64,000 nucleotides of DNA from Anaeramoeba flamelloides (lineage: Eukaryota; Metamonada; Anaeramoebidae): contig JANTQA010000029.1 in NCBI GenBank assembly GCA_027625915.1, positions 1,364,001 through 1,428,000 on the forward strand, in the 5' to 3' direction. A program made the translations under genes and the position numbers. The notes beneath the pieces are model-generated. The model saw only the letters and a program-made list of their open reading frames with translations, was not told where the DNA came from and did no database searches. Positions 45,854-56,879 of this stretch are shown in pieces; within the stretch, counting starts at the first letter, position 1, and the number at the start of each line of letters is the position of its first letter.

Positions 45854-48617
45854 TTAAAAGTTGATCGAAAATTCAGGGTCAAAATTTTTTTTTTGCTCGA
45901 AAAAATATCCTCTTTGATTTGAAACAACGCGTGTACCTTTTATGTTTAAATCAAAATTCCAATGAGTGTGCCCACAGATCCATGTTTTAATATTTGATTT
46001 GTTTTTCAAACCCATTTTTTGTTGATTTTCAAGGCTTGTGCCAATAAACAAATTTTCTAAACTGGAAGAAAAGGCATGGTTGGTAATCCCGCCGGAAAAT
46101 TTTGGTGCAGATGTTCCTTTCATTGTAGGGCAATGGTGAGACAACACTAAGCACTCTTCGTTTTCGCTTTGTGTTGATTCATTGACTTGATCGACGATCC
46201 ACTTCAAATTTTTTTCAAACAGCTGGTGTGATTGGTTAACAGATATACGATCATCCTCGTTAGTATAAATAAGACTATAGTCGTTCAGCCCATTTCGAAT
46301 ATCCTCCATTGCACTTTCTGGAATTTCTGACCATAAAACTGTTCCTAATACCCTTATGTTTTTGTTTTTTAATTTCAGGATCATAGAGTCATTATTTAGG
46401 AATTTGACATTATCAAACTCCCCAACAATTTCTTGAATTTTTTGAATTGTTGATGGAATAGTTTTTTTTAAACGGTTTTTATTTTCATCAAACCTTCGCC
46501 CTCTATAAAATTCATGGTTTCTGTTTATGTTTGGTTTTTGAAAGTTATTAGAAAGAAGAAAGACACAATAATTTGTAAAAATAAGAAAAAGAACCAAATT
46601 TTAAGGACTACGTTGGCAATTTAACAATTTATCTCAACACCTTTTGGCCCAATCTCATTTAAAAAGTGAAGTTCGGATCTTGGAAATATTTTCCAATTTG
46701 GATCAAAAACTCATTTTATGTCATTTTTTTTATGAAAAATGAAAAAGAAATTTTGAGATACGTAAACTCGAACACCTTGTTAAGTATGGTAAAAATGAAA
46801 AAAATAAATAATCATGAATATTTAACATTAAAAAAACTCTCAATAATAAACTTTAAAGCTAAATAATTGTATTTTCAATGATTTTTGAACATTGGGTTAC
46901 TTTGAATTGTTACATTGTCTCCACAAACAATTAATCCGTCCCAACCCTAATGGAAAATATTAGAAGACATATAATTTGGTTTTCAATTATAAAATTGTGT
47001 TTTTTGAAAGAGAAAATTCAATTTCGATCATAAGATCAAAATTTCAACTTCTTTTACTTCCTTCGAGTTTTTTTTTTTTGTAAAAACCAAGACAAAAATT
47101 AAATTTTTCCAAGAAAAGAAATTACAGAAATCATGGAAATCAAAGAAACAAAAGAAATCACAGAAATCACAGAAACCCATGGAAACTTGAAAGCGTTTTT
47201 TGATCATTGCTTTTAAATTGTTTAAATCTGAGATTAAAACAATTTTGGAAAATGAAGATCCACATTAATGTAAGTTTTTTTTATTGATTTGTTTGTCAAT
47301 TTCAAAAGGAAGCAAAAAAATAGATAACTTATTTTTAATCTTCTATTATAAATTTTACAGTTTATGATGAGCTTTAATAACTCTTTTACGGTTTGTTGAA
47401 CAAAATAAAATTTCAGAATAGAAAATCAATTTGAGGTCTTATAAATTTTTTAAGGTATTTCTGGAACGGCTGTATCGATTATTACAAAGGGGTTGTGATT
47501 TTGGCTTATTTTTTTTTGTTTCTTTTTGTTTTTCCTTGAATTAAATCTCCTCACCATGACTAAGAGGAGAGTGTCTCCTCGAATTTTTTTTGGAACAACA
47601 CGATCCATGTCAAACACATAAAATATTAGGTTTCGTTTACTTCTTAGATAAAGTTTTTTTTGTTTGGATCGTTTCTTTTATAACCTAATTTGTTGTGCCA
47701 AGGAATTGGGTTGAGATGCTGTGGGAAAGGTTTGGTGAGATTTTGCATGAAAGGATCTTTTGAAAATTAAATTTGGGAAAATTAGTCAGTTTTTGTTTTT
47801 GAAAAATAAATTTCTTTGTCAGTTGAAGAAAAAATGATCTTTATAATTTTGGGAATTGCGAATTTTGGTGGATTCAATACAATACCAAACCATTTACGTA
47901 CCATTTCATCAAAAAAATGTCTTTTTTTTCAAAGAACAAATACCTCTCATCCAAAATTGCCAATTTTCTCCATTTTGACCTTTTGGGTGAAAATTGAAAA
48001 CCATTTCATCTTAACTCACACACCAGAAAATAACACTAGTTAACCCCCAACAAGTCAAAATGGTTTTCAATTTTCACCTGGAAAGAAATTTTCTCCAAAA
48101 GCTGTTTTTTCCGATCATTCTTTTTCATTTTGAGATACGAGGAATCTAAAATTCAGACTTTTTCTGAAAAAAAATTCATTTTTTCATACTTAGATCTCAC
48201 TAAATAAATATTTGTGAGATATATCAATCACCAAATACTCTTTAAAACACACCAAACAACAAATTTTCAATTGCCAACGTAGTCGTTAAAGAAAGGTTGT
48301 TGATCAACCCATTGTGTGATTTGCTTTTATTTTGAGTTTTTTAGTTTTTGTATAAAAATAACAAGTACTTACCCAGCAATAACTAATACTAATTTAAACT
48401 GCTTTGAAACAACTGACAAGAATTGTGAATAATTAATGCGAAATGGATCTCCAAGATCTCCAGCAATAGCTAATACTTCACCATTTGGTTTAATAACGGC
48501 TTGTGTATACTCTTCAATTGAGGTTCTTACCATCTCAATGTGTGTATCTGAAATTACTTGAATTCGAATGGTTTCATTCTCTTCAAAGAGGGTATTAATT
48601 TCAATTTCTTTACTCAT
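45854..48617 (-). CDS. Calcineurin-like metallophosphoesterase, two exons
   Basis: Exon 1 48617-48373 and exon 2 46520-45854 join in phase 2 (GG|A) to give 303 aa. The join restores the motif GNHEFY exactly, which proves the splice. Metal-site motifs: SDTH (23-26), GDLGDP (53-58), GNHEFY (82-87), SHHCP (~209-213) and GHTHWNFD (265-272), the full class III metallophosphatase set with two-metal ligands Asp, His, Asn and His. Such enzymes hydrolyse phosphomono- or diesters; the substrate here is unknown. Length is typical. The intron (48372-46521, 1852 bp; GTAAGT...AACAG) is far longer than others here and contains a 1.7-kb TTAA element; without it about 170 bp would remain. No signal peptide, so probably cytosolic. 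Confidence 0.9.
46605..48285. mobile_element. TTAA-flanked DNA element inside the metallophosphoesterase intron
   Basis: TTAA at 46601-46604 and 48286-48289. Termini read inward GGACTACGTTGGCAATTTAA and CGACTACGTTGGCAATTGAA. It contains a family A MITE (46935-47472) and, on the minus strand, two protein-like open stretches: 47748-47644 (MQNLTKPFPQHLNPIPWHNK and on) and 48004-47909 (MVFNFHPKGQNGENWQFWMR and on). These could be transposase remnants or captured sequence. The transposon lies between intact splice sites, so the host gene is not broken. Confidence 0.75.
46935..47472. mobile_element. TA-flanked MITE family A, copy 3 (nested)
   Basis: The right terminus read inward is CAGCCGTTCCAGAAATACC beside TA at 47473-47474. 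The left terminus is degenerate (CCGTCCCAACCCTAATGG). The interior matches 9996-10499 (GATCCACATTAATG, TTGCTTTTAAATTGTTTAAA). It sits within the TTAA element, so it arrived later or was carried along. Confidence 0.65.
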
Positions 48618-49352
48618 TGCTTTTTTAATTTTTTGAAAGACAAAAATAAATGAAATTTAGAAAATTCAATTTTTTTTCAACCATATCTTCCAGATTGCCT
48701 TCACAAATAATAGTAACAAAGTTGGGAAATAAAGTTAAATTTTCTTCATAACTCCCTTTGACAAATTGTTTTTATTTGTGTTTCAAAAACAAAAAAAGTT
48801 CAAATCCAAATTTTTGGAATTAAGATTTTAATTCTAACAATGAAGATAGTTCAAAACTTTATCAAGTTTTCATTTTCGAAACAAAAACTCTAAAAATTGA
48901 GATATTCTTCTTTGCATTAAATTTTTTTTTCCTTGATCCCTTCAAGATCACAAATAAAATTTTTTGAAAAAAGAGTTACATTAATAAATGAAATTGAGAA
49001 ACGAGTTTTCTATTTTCCCTCTTGTACAGTTTGTTCGATAACCCGTGTTTGATGATTTGTTCGTATTTTAAAATAAATAAATGTTTTTTCTGTGAATTAA
49101 TTGTTGTTTTTAGTTTTTTTTCTATTGTTGAATTTTTTTAATTCGTTGGGTTAAAAATTTTCTTTGTTGTTTAACACAAAAAGTTTACAATGGGGTTAAC
49201 AGAATTGCTTTCTTCCCATTTCTTTAACAAGACCCTGTTTTTTATATCAATTGTTCAAAAAAAATCATTTTTCTCACAAATTTTATAAATATGATGAAAT
49301 TTTTGAAACAAAAGCATTAAATATAATTGAGCCATTTTGATTAATCAAAGAT
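48618..49352. other. Metallophosphoesterase 5' flank
   Basis: No exon-like segment; AT-rich with a C/G-poor background. Promoter presumed near 48620-48800; no motif named. Confidence 0.4.
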
Positions 49353-49502
49353 CTAACCTCTAAAGTCAATTTGGTTCTGAACCAAGAATCTATAATTGAA
49401 TTCTGGTCTTCCAATACCCAAGTCTGAAAAAAAAACACGAGTTAAATTTTTGAAATGGGTTAAAGGTTTTCTGAACAGGTTATTTCCACCACTGTATACC
49501 AT
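49353..49502 (-). CDS. Complete 49-aa small ORF, unrecognised
   Basis: ATG 49502 to TAG 49353 reads MVYSGGNNLFRKPLTHFKNL, TRVFFSDLGIGRPEFNYRFL, VQNQIDFRG. Residue use is strikingly protein-like (Gly, Pro, Arg, Asp, single Ser/Thr) for this genome, and the G+C is higher than the flanks. It might instead be the last exon of a split gene: a T-rich CAG acceptor-like site lies at about 49424 and the family E element begins 57 bp upstream of the ATG. No transmembrane segment or domain recognised. Confidence 0.45.
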   Translation of the reverse strand: MVYSGGNNLFRKPLTHFKNLTRVFFSDLGIGRPEFNYRFLVQNQIDFRG

Positions 49503-49559
49503 TTTATTTTGAGAAATCAATTTTATTTGTAAAAGAAAAAACTAAAAACGAAGTGAAAA

Positions 49560-50087
49560 TAAACCCCATTCCAAAAATTTGGACACACCCAAAATCATAA
49601 ATAGCAAAATAAAATCCAATTTATGATATTTTGCCAAACCTAATATAAAACCACATTTAAGTTACCCAGTATTAATGTTTTTATAAGTATCATTTTAATC
49701 CAAATAAAAGAAAAAAAAATATATTGAATAAAAAAAACCGGGGTGTTCAAAATAATGAAACAAGTTGAACAAAAAATGCATTGGTAAATTAGTTGAAATT
49801 TCACCAACAATTGTTGATCGATCAAATGAAAAGATACCTATCGACCAATTGTATGTGGTTTTCCAATTTAACAAACTCAACAGTAACCTAATATCTACAA
49901 TTGGAAAAAATTCCAGATCTCAGGAAACAGATTACGTAAATGGAAAAAAAAAGTGAAAACAAAACAAAAAAGACAAAAAATGAAATAGTTCGTAAAATCA
50001 AAATTATTTCTAAATTGAAAGTTAAAGTGTAGAATTGTTATTCTTTCAACTTTTTTAAGTGTGCCCAAATTTTTGGAATATAGTTTA
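49560..50087 (-). mobile_element. Foldback repeat family E, copy 3 (complete)
   Basis: The termini read inward TAAACCCCATTCCAAAAATT then TGGACACACCC, and TAAACTATATTCCAAAAATT then TGGGCACAC. It is 528 bp and inverted relative to the copies at 2935 and 44136. The ORFs inside (49640-49956) are shared by all copies only as degenerate text and are not genes. Confidence 0.7.
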
Positions 50088-50944
50088 TTTTCCCATTTGT
50101 AATTCGAATACCAGTAATGAAATTCAAAGGTATTAAAATCCTAGAAATTTAAACTTTAAAATGTTTTCTTATCATCTAAATTAAAATTCCTACACGCCAA
50201 CACATACTCCAAAACATTCTTCAAAAACTCACAACTAATTCTGACAAACACTCGGTTAAATATGAAAAACAACAATTAATTCTACGATTTTACAAAAACA
50301 ACATTTATTTCCTTTGAAACATAATTAAAAACCAAAACACAGGTTATTGAACATACTGTACCATATAATAAGTGGATTTATAAAAAACGAAATCAATTCT
50401 ATAAATATCAAGTATTTGATTGAAATTGGTGTGAAATATTGGATATTTTTATTGGTATTCCAAAATCGTTTCAGTCGATCAGCAAATTTCTGATAAAAAA
50501 AATGTAACGAAACTTAAAATTAAGAAAGTTTGTGCCTTAAAAGTGAAACTGACTGTAGAATATTTGATAAACCAGTATAATTAGTCATTTCTTCATTTGA
50601 AGTTAAAAGATTATAAAAATATTAATCATCTATTTAAATTTTTAATTAATTTTTTTCATCATTTAAAATACCTTAAAAACTATCTAAAAAGTATTTAGTT
50701 TTTTTATAGTAAGTAATAGTAACTCTTTTCAAAGACCCGAAGGTTAAGAAATTACCAATTTTCACAAGTATACTATTAAACCTTATCAAAAAATTATCTT
50801 TGCCAATGTTGGTGTATTGAGTTTTCCTTTTTATTTCATATAGTTAATTGTTAAATATCCCTTAGAATCCTGGGTCTGACCAAATTTAATCAAGTTAAAA
50901 TAATAGATTTAAAAGGATATTGATTGACTAATATATATATATAT
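50088..50944. other. Intergenic with a solo MITE end
   Basis: 50524-50555 carries only the right end of the Tc1-like MITE (TGTGCCTTAAAAGTGAAACT GACTG then TA). TA microsatellite at 50930-50956. No genes. Confidence 0.6.
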
Positions 50945-51689
50945 ATATATATATATTTCTTATTTGTCTTTAATCCAGATTTGAATTATAATAAAGAGTT
51001 AAAATAGTTCAAAATAAAGTTGTTAGGTTAGGTATTTTTTTTGAAGTTTTTGGAAAAATAATAATTATTCTTTTTTACATTTTCTTTAAAGATTTTTTTT
51101 GTTTTTTAATTTTTTAATTTTTTAAATAAGAAATATTATTACAATAAAAATAATTTAAAACATAATTCATTGATTTATTAATAATTATTATCAAACAACT
51201 TTGTTAATTTTATGATATTAAAAATCAAGAAAAAATTATATTACTGAGTAATTTTCACTTTTCCTTTTTTTAGAGAAATTCTTAATAAATATTAAATCAC
51301 TGGAAAATAAAATTCATTTCTTGAGGCCAAAATTAAAATTTTTAAATGAATAATTTACTAAAACATCAATTTATGCTATCTAAAATACTTTAAAAAACAA
51401 AAAAAAAAAAAAATGTAAAATAATTTCATTTATTACATTGATTTTTTGCAAAGAAAATCTTCTTTTAAGTGATCAAGTAATTCACCCCAAATTTTACAAA
51501 AATGTCATATAATAACTTTTAAAATATTCAGAAAAGATAATAAAATAATCCGCGAAACCAAAAAAAAAAAATGTTTTGAATTTTGTTATGAGTCAAAATT
51601 TGAATAATTTCTTAATGAAATTTGAATTTTTCTAATCTAAATTAATCCAGATCTTGTAAAGTAAGTTCTGTTGTTTGATCTCTTATTTA

Positions 51690-51886
51690 CAGTCAGTTTA
51701 ATTTTTAAGGTACAAACTTTCTACGAAATTTAAGGCACAAAAAAAATCTCAAATTAAGGTACAAAATTCAAATTCTAATAAAATAATTTGTGAAAATTAA
51801 AATTCCAAAAAATTGTGCTTTAATCTGAGATTTTTTTGTGCTTTAAATTTCGTAGAAAGTTTGTGTCTTAAAAGTGAAACTGACTG
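51690..51886. mobile_element. Tc1/mariner-like MITE, copy 6
   Basis: TA-flanked, starts CAGTCAGTTTAATTTTTAAG, 197 bp. Repeat D copy 1 lacks it (GTCTAATTCAATAATATTG around 29848), giving the pre-insertion site. Confidence 0.85.
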
Positions 51887-52714
51887 TATTAATATTGCTT
51901 ATTTTTTTGTCTAGATTTTTTAAAAGCCAAAAATTAAACAATAGTAAAAAATAAAAAAAATAAATTATTAATCCGACTCTACTGTTGGCCAAATGATTTA
52001 AATTTGAAAAAAATTCTTGTTGAAAAAATTGCCAAATTTTACAATAAAAAAATATAATTGTTCTTTTAAAATTAGATTTATATTTTTTTTTATTCTTTAA
52101 ATTATTTAGAAACAAATATATAAACTCTATTTCAAAATAATTGGCACAATAAAAATCAAATTTTAAAGAAAAATATTTTTAATAATTGAAGTTATCTATG
52201 ATAATATCAAAATTTCTTATTTAATATTCAGTTCTATACTCAAGATATATTTATTTTTTGTCTAAAATTCAAAGAAAAAAAAAACAGTTAAAAAAAATTG
52301 TGAAATTGATTTTTAAATTAGCATTACATAAAAAATAGAAAATTTGAAGCATCTAAAAAAAAAAATTCAAAAGAGTAAAAGTCAACTTTAAAAAAATCAA
52401 AATGATTTTTAAACAACAAAATTTAGCTAATGGAGTGAAATTACAAATGTTTAAAGCAATATAAATTAGTCAACTATTTTATGGCCTAATTATATTTAAT
52501 CTAAATCAAAAATATTTCAACGCAATAGATGTTTGGATTAATAAAAAAGCAACAAAATTTTTAAATAATAAATCCATAATTTCCTAGAATAATTTATAAA
52601 ACTGAAGCTATCTTGATCAATCCAGAATCTCAATATATAAAAGAAGATTTAAACTCAAAAATAAATTAGAAATTCTTGGTTTCGAACTCATATCCAAAAA
52701 GTAAAAATTCATTA

Positions 52715-52911
52715 CAGTCAGTTTCACTTTTAAGGCACAAACTTTCAACGAAATTTAAGGCACAAAAAAAATCTCAAATTAAAGCACATAATTCAAATTC
52801 TAGTAAAAATAAATTGTAAAAAAAAAATTCCAAATTTTTTGCCTTAATTTAAGATTTTTTTTGTGCCTTAAATTTCGTTGAAAGTTTGTGTCTTAAAAGT
52901 GAAAATGACTG
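52715..52911. mobile_element. Tc1/mariner-like MITE, copy 7 (inside the LINE)
   Basis: TA-flanked, CAGTCAGTTTCACTTTTAAG terminus, 197 bp, nearly identical to copy 2 (5387-5583). It interrupts the RT-derived reading of the LINE. Confidence 0.85.
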
Positions 52912-53439
52912 TAAAAAAGATGATGAAAATATCAATTGGGAAAGCAGAAAATTTAAAATTACTAAATTTAAATCTTAATCAATTTAGAGTAAACTTAATA
53001 ATAAATAGTTCTGGACGAAAGGTCAAGAATACTTAAAAATTATTAGGTATAATAATAATATCAACAAACAAGAAAAATATTTTAAATGGAAGGGTTCTAC
53101 TTCCATCTTAAAACGAAGAAATTTCACAAATTATCTAAATAGATATTCTTATGTTTATGATAAGAATAAAATAAAAACAAAATCATGTAACCTATGCAAA
53201 AAACATTTAAACCTAGAAATAACTGAAGATATAGATTATTTTTTATGGGAATGCTCATCCTATGAAAAAAATCGAACAATTTTTATTAAAAAACTAATTC
53301 AAATTAACAAAAACTAAAAGAATAATATCTTTGATATTATTGGAAACAAAGATTCATTATTCATCTAGTCATTAGTAAATGAAAAAGATAATTATGATTC
53401 TTTATTAAAATTTCTAAACAAAAATTTAGAAATTAGGGA

Positions 53440-53630
53440 AGTGCCGTCAATTTCCTAGCTTTTCCACGGTTCACAAGAATTGAGAAAAATCATAGATTTT
53501 ACTCAATTCTTTTAAAATGTGGAAAAGCTAACGACGGTTTTTTTTTAATTTAAGAAATAAACTGAAAATTAAATAAATTTTCGGTTTATTTCATAAATTA
53601 AAAAAAACCTAACGGCTGTAAAAGGAAATT
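53440..53630. repeat. Small palindromic repeat I in the LINE 3' UTR
   Basis: Contains TTTCCTAGCTTTTCCAC and inverted GTGGAAAAGCTAACGACGG, plus AAACCTAACGGCTGTAAAAG. A related block is at about 4600-4760. Relative to the LINE at 17827-18678 it is extra sequence between the last codons and the AGGAATTAA 3' end. Confidence 0.5.
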
Positions 53631-54421
53631 AATCCCCCCCCCCCCCTTCAAAAATAAAAAAAAAAAAATCGAAAATTTAAGAAATTAATAAAACCCATTT
53701 ATTGATTCTCCTTCCATTTTGATAACTAAATCTAATCTCTTTTTCCTATTTAAAACCAACACTTTCATTAACTCATCTATTATTTCTTTCAAATTTTTCA
53801 TTTTCATTTTCCATTTTAACACAACACTGTGGAAAAATAAATAAGAGAAAAAATGATTTATTTTCAAACTTTTTATTGTGAGGAGAAAAACTTCAAAAAA
53901 ATACAAATAAAATTCAAAATTCAAATGTAACATTGGCCATTTATTCTGAAATTTAGCTTATATTGCTATTGAATGGTAATCAATAGATAAAACAAATTTT
54001 ATATGTGATGTTTAAATATCCTTTGTAATGAATAAATTATTTATTAAAGTATTTTAGGAAATTTTGGGGTGCAAAGGGTCCCAAAAAAATTTCCAGCAAA
54101 GTATAAAGTGTTTTAATCATTAAAAAAAGAAGTTTTTGATATGTAGACAAAATTTTCAAAAAAAAAAAAAAAAATTATTTGACAAAATTTAGAGGGAAAA
54201 TAATAAAATCACAAAGTAAAAAGAAAATTTTCCAAAAGTTAAAATTTTTTTTTTAAAGTTATTTTTTTTATTGTAAATAACTATACAATTTTTAATTATA
54301 AAATTTTCTTTAAAAGATAATTTTTTATCAATTCAATATCTTTAATCCTTTGATAACAATTCAAATTGGAAATTTTATTTATAAGGCAATTATTATATCT
54401 GTGTTCTAAGAGATATGAAAT

Positions 54422-54595
54422 ATGTCAAGTGATGTAGATCTGTAAAATATCACAAAATTTTTTATATTTTTTCTAATGATTTTTTCTTGAGAAAAATAAC
54501 AAATATATCAAGTGATGTTGATCTGTAAAATATGGCATCATTTTTTATATTTTTTCTAATATTTTTTATTTAAAAAAATTACAACTATTTTTTGA
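54422..54595 (+). repeat. Two-unit tandem duplication, ~87 bp
   Basis: The two units share ATGTCAAGTGATGTAGATCT / ATATCAAGTGATGTTGATCT and TTTTTATATTTTTTCTAAT. It lies at the right border of repeat D copy 2. Non-coding. Confidence 0.6.
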
Positions 54596-55224
54596 ATATA
54601 TCGATCCATCACAAAATAAATATTATGTGATTCAATTTACTTTCGACAAATATAGAACCAAGAGAAATTTTTATTTTCAAAAATTTTCAAGGATAATTTC
54701 AAATTTGGTTCGCCTGATGAATTTTTTTTCTAAATTATAAATTTTAACAAAATAAAATAATTTACTATATAAATTTCATATTCTCACAAATTTTTTGAAA
54801 CAAACATTTAATTTTGGACTATTCAATAACCGCAATATATGAATAATAATTTTAGACATCATAATAATAGGGATTGACACCATAAAAGACTGAGTCAAGG
54901 TATCTTGGCGAATATTGTATAATTTAAGTTTTTTTTTTTTATTTCTTTCTTTTTCTCTTTCTTTTTCAAAAAATTTCAATTGAGTCTTTTGATAACATTT
55001 TGATTTTTCTTTTTGAAAAATATTTTAATTAACCCTATTACATGTATATATGCTGTTTTATACATCTTTTTATTTGTATTTTCTTTCTTTAGTGAGCTAA
55101 TATTTTATGTATCTGGTTAAATTTTTAATTATTATTGTCAAAATACTGCGTGCAGAAAAGTCTAATTTGTTGTTATAAAATATAAAGCTTGTTTTTTTTA
55201 TTACAGAAGACCGACACATTAATT

Positions 55225-55530
55225 AATCAAAGTAATTAACAATAACCAATAAGTAAATATGGTATTGTTTTCTTAAGGTTCGAGTATTTTAAATTAAAAT
55301 ACAAACAATAAAGGATCAAATTGAAAATTTTAGCTCAAAAAATAGAGTTAATTTTGGGTTAAATTTTTAATCATCAAACGAAAAATTTCCAAAAAACTTT
55401 GAAAATTACAAAAAATTTTTAACAAATTGCATTCCCAATTTTAAAATTTTCTTAAAACAACAAGGATCTTTACATTCAAAATTGGTTTAAACTTAGATAT
55501 AATATTGGATAGTATTTTAGATATTGCACT
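55225..55530 (+). repeat. Dispersed repeat G, copy 2
   Basis: Direct match to 19690-20030 over ~300 bp with moderate divergence; no ORF. Confidence 0.55.
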
Positions 55531-55822
55531 AGTTACAAGAAGTTAAAAAAAGACGGATTTTTATTTTGATATACGGATTGTTGTTGTTATGCTCGCATTA
55601 TTTTGCTCACTGTACGGTTAAAATGGATTCGACAAATTCGTTATATTACTCAATTATTTAAATTCCAGTGATAAGATTCTCACTCAGTAGTACATCTCAA
55701 ATGGAAGTTCTTTGAAAAAAAGTCTTTTCATGTAATCCAAAGATCCTCAATTTTAAAACAAAAGATGAAAAACAAATCTTGATTGTTTTACCAAGTCGAC
55801 TAAAACAATAAAAAGTGAAAAA

Positions 55823-55919
55823 TTACTTTTTTTTTCTCATGGCATCATAATCCATCTTTTCTTTATAGATTTTAAGGAGTTCACACAATGTCTTCAAATA
55901 AAAAAAAAAGTCTGAAAAG
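55823..55919 (-). CDS. Candidate terminal exon, unrecognised
   Basis: After TATCAATTTTACAG the minus strand reads SFSDFFFYLKTLCELLKIYK then EKMDYDAMRKKK and TAA (55825-55823). It looks like an amphipathic helical C-terminus. The upstream 200 bp up to the divergent secreted-protein gene shows no clear first exon, although a continuous frame without splicing also exists (55823-56017, non-ATG start). Confidence 0.3.
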
Positions 55920-56123
55920 CTGTAAAATTGATAAAATAACAACTTTGAATTTATTAAAGATTCAATAGATATTTTTAAATGACATAAACTCACACTACTT
56001 TTCCAGAAAAAGATCACTTTTAAAACATAGACAAATCAAAATTTTTCACAATTTTGGTTCAATTTACATTCAAAGCAAATTTCATTTTTTTATTTTAAAA
56101 TTAAAAAGTTCAGTTAATTTTCA

Positions 56124-56879
56124 ATGAAATATTTGGTTTTAGCTTTCGCAGTATTTTTGTTGTTGGCTGCTCTTGCTAATAGCGAAAAACAAGAAGAAAA
56201 GAAGAATGCAAATCAAGAAGAAAAAATCGAAGAAAAGAAAATAATTGAAAATAAAGAAAAAGAAACAAAGGAAGAGAAAACAGAAGAGACAAAGAAAGAG
56301 ATAAAAGAAGACGGTAAAGGGGAAGGAAAAGAAAAAAAAAAAGAAGAACCAGAAGAAGAAAAGGTCACAGAAAAAGAAACCAAAAAAGAACACAAAAAAG
56401 AAACCAAAAAAGAAACAAAAAAAGAAACCAAAAAAGAAGAAAAGCCAAAGAAAAAAAAAGATAAAAAGAAAAAGAAATCAAAAAAACCAAAAACTAAAGC
56501 AACCAAAACAAAATTCGGTACAACTCGTTACGAAACGGAAGACGGTTATTGGGTTGATATTGATGAAAGGAGAATAAACGAACTTAAAAAGCAACGAGAA
56601 AAACGTTGGAAAGAAGACAATCCTGAAGACTTTGATTACTATCAAAGAATTAAAAACAGGCCCAAGGACTACAAACTCACCGAAGAAGATAAAATTAAAA
56701 TTAGAAAAAGAATGGAAAAGAAAATGGGTAGCCAACACCTGCAACCACCTAAACCCCAAAAACAAGAAACAGTAATCAAAATCCCCTCACAAGAATCATT
56801 GGAAGACAATATTTATCTTTATAATGAAGAAGTAGAAAACGACAACGATAAATATCGAAATGTTCATATGGAACTTTAA
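56124..56879 (+). CDS. Secreted Lys/Glu-rich protein, unrecognised
   Basis: ATG 56124, 251 aa. Residues 1-20 are a textbook signal peptide (MKYLVLAFAVFLLLAALANS) with a cleavage-type ANS. Residues ~21-130 are a low-complexity charged tract with [11 protein letters not shown] repeats and a run of Lys. Residues ~133-205 are complex and probably folded or helical (FGTTRYETEDGYWVDIDERR, NPEDFDYYQRIKNRPKDYKL). The tail is Pro/Gln then acidic. No transmembrane span, no KDEL and no Cys after the leader, so an extracellular or luminal polyampholyte is possible. No family recognised. A single exon with divergent exon-like DNA upstream. Confidence 0.75.
   Translation: MKYLVLAFAVFLLLAALANSEKQEEKKNANQEEKIEEKKIIENKEKETKEEKTEETKKEIKEDGKGEGKEKKKEEPEEEKVTEKETKKEHKKETKKETKKETKKEEKPKKKKDKKKKKSKKPKTKATKTKFGTTRYETEDGYWVDIDERRINELKKQREKRWKEDNPEDFDYYQRIKNRPKDYKLTEEDKIKIRKRMEKKMGSQHLQPPKPQKQETVIKIPSQESLEDNIYLYNEEVENDNDKYRNVHMEL

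Larger units (their letters stand above)
52346..53662 (+). mobile_element. 5'-truncated LINE copy inside element C
   Basis: The flanking duplicates AAAAAATAGAAAATTT (ending 52345) and AAAAAATCGAAAATTT (ending 53678) are consistent with a ~16-bp target duplication. It encodes the same RT end as 17827-18678 (ISQLFYGL, VWINKKATKF), KYFKWKGSTSILKRRNFTNY, and a zinc-knuckle (CNLCKK...DYFLWECSSYEKN). Many stops and shifts are present, so it is older than the copy at 17827. A MITE (52715-52911) and a small repeat (53440-53630) sit inside; poly(A) abuts the right duplicate. Confidence 0.8.
52121..53960. mobile_element. Foldback-type DNA element C, copy 2 (split)
   Basis: The left part 52121-52345 and right part 53663-53960 match the unsplit copy at 14589-15103. 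The outer termini TAAACTCTATTTCAAAATAA and TAAGCTAAATTTCAGAATAA interrupt repeat D at a TA. The inner break carries a LINE. Confidence 0.75.
50945..54425 (+). repeat. Dispersed repeat D, copy 2, split by later insertions
   Basis: The segments 50945-52120 and 53961-54425 align in order with the uninterrupted copy at 29135-30565. The interruptions are a Tc1-like MITE (51690-51886) and foldback element C (52121-53960), which is itself occupied. Non-coding. Confidence 0.75.

Noticed and set aside
54776-54979. 67-codon minus-strand ORF with a Lys/Glu start
   Set aside because: Non-ATG start, low-complexity first third, no splice or homology support.
55280-55300. GGTTCGAG resembling a tRNA T-loop
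   Set aside because: No cloverleaf stems or A/B box spacing around it; no tRNA found anywhere in the window.
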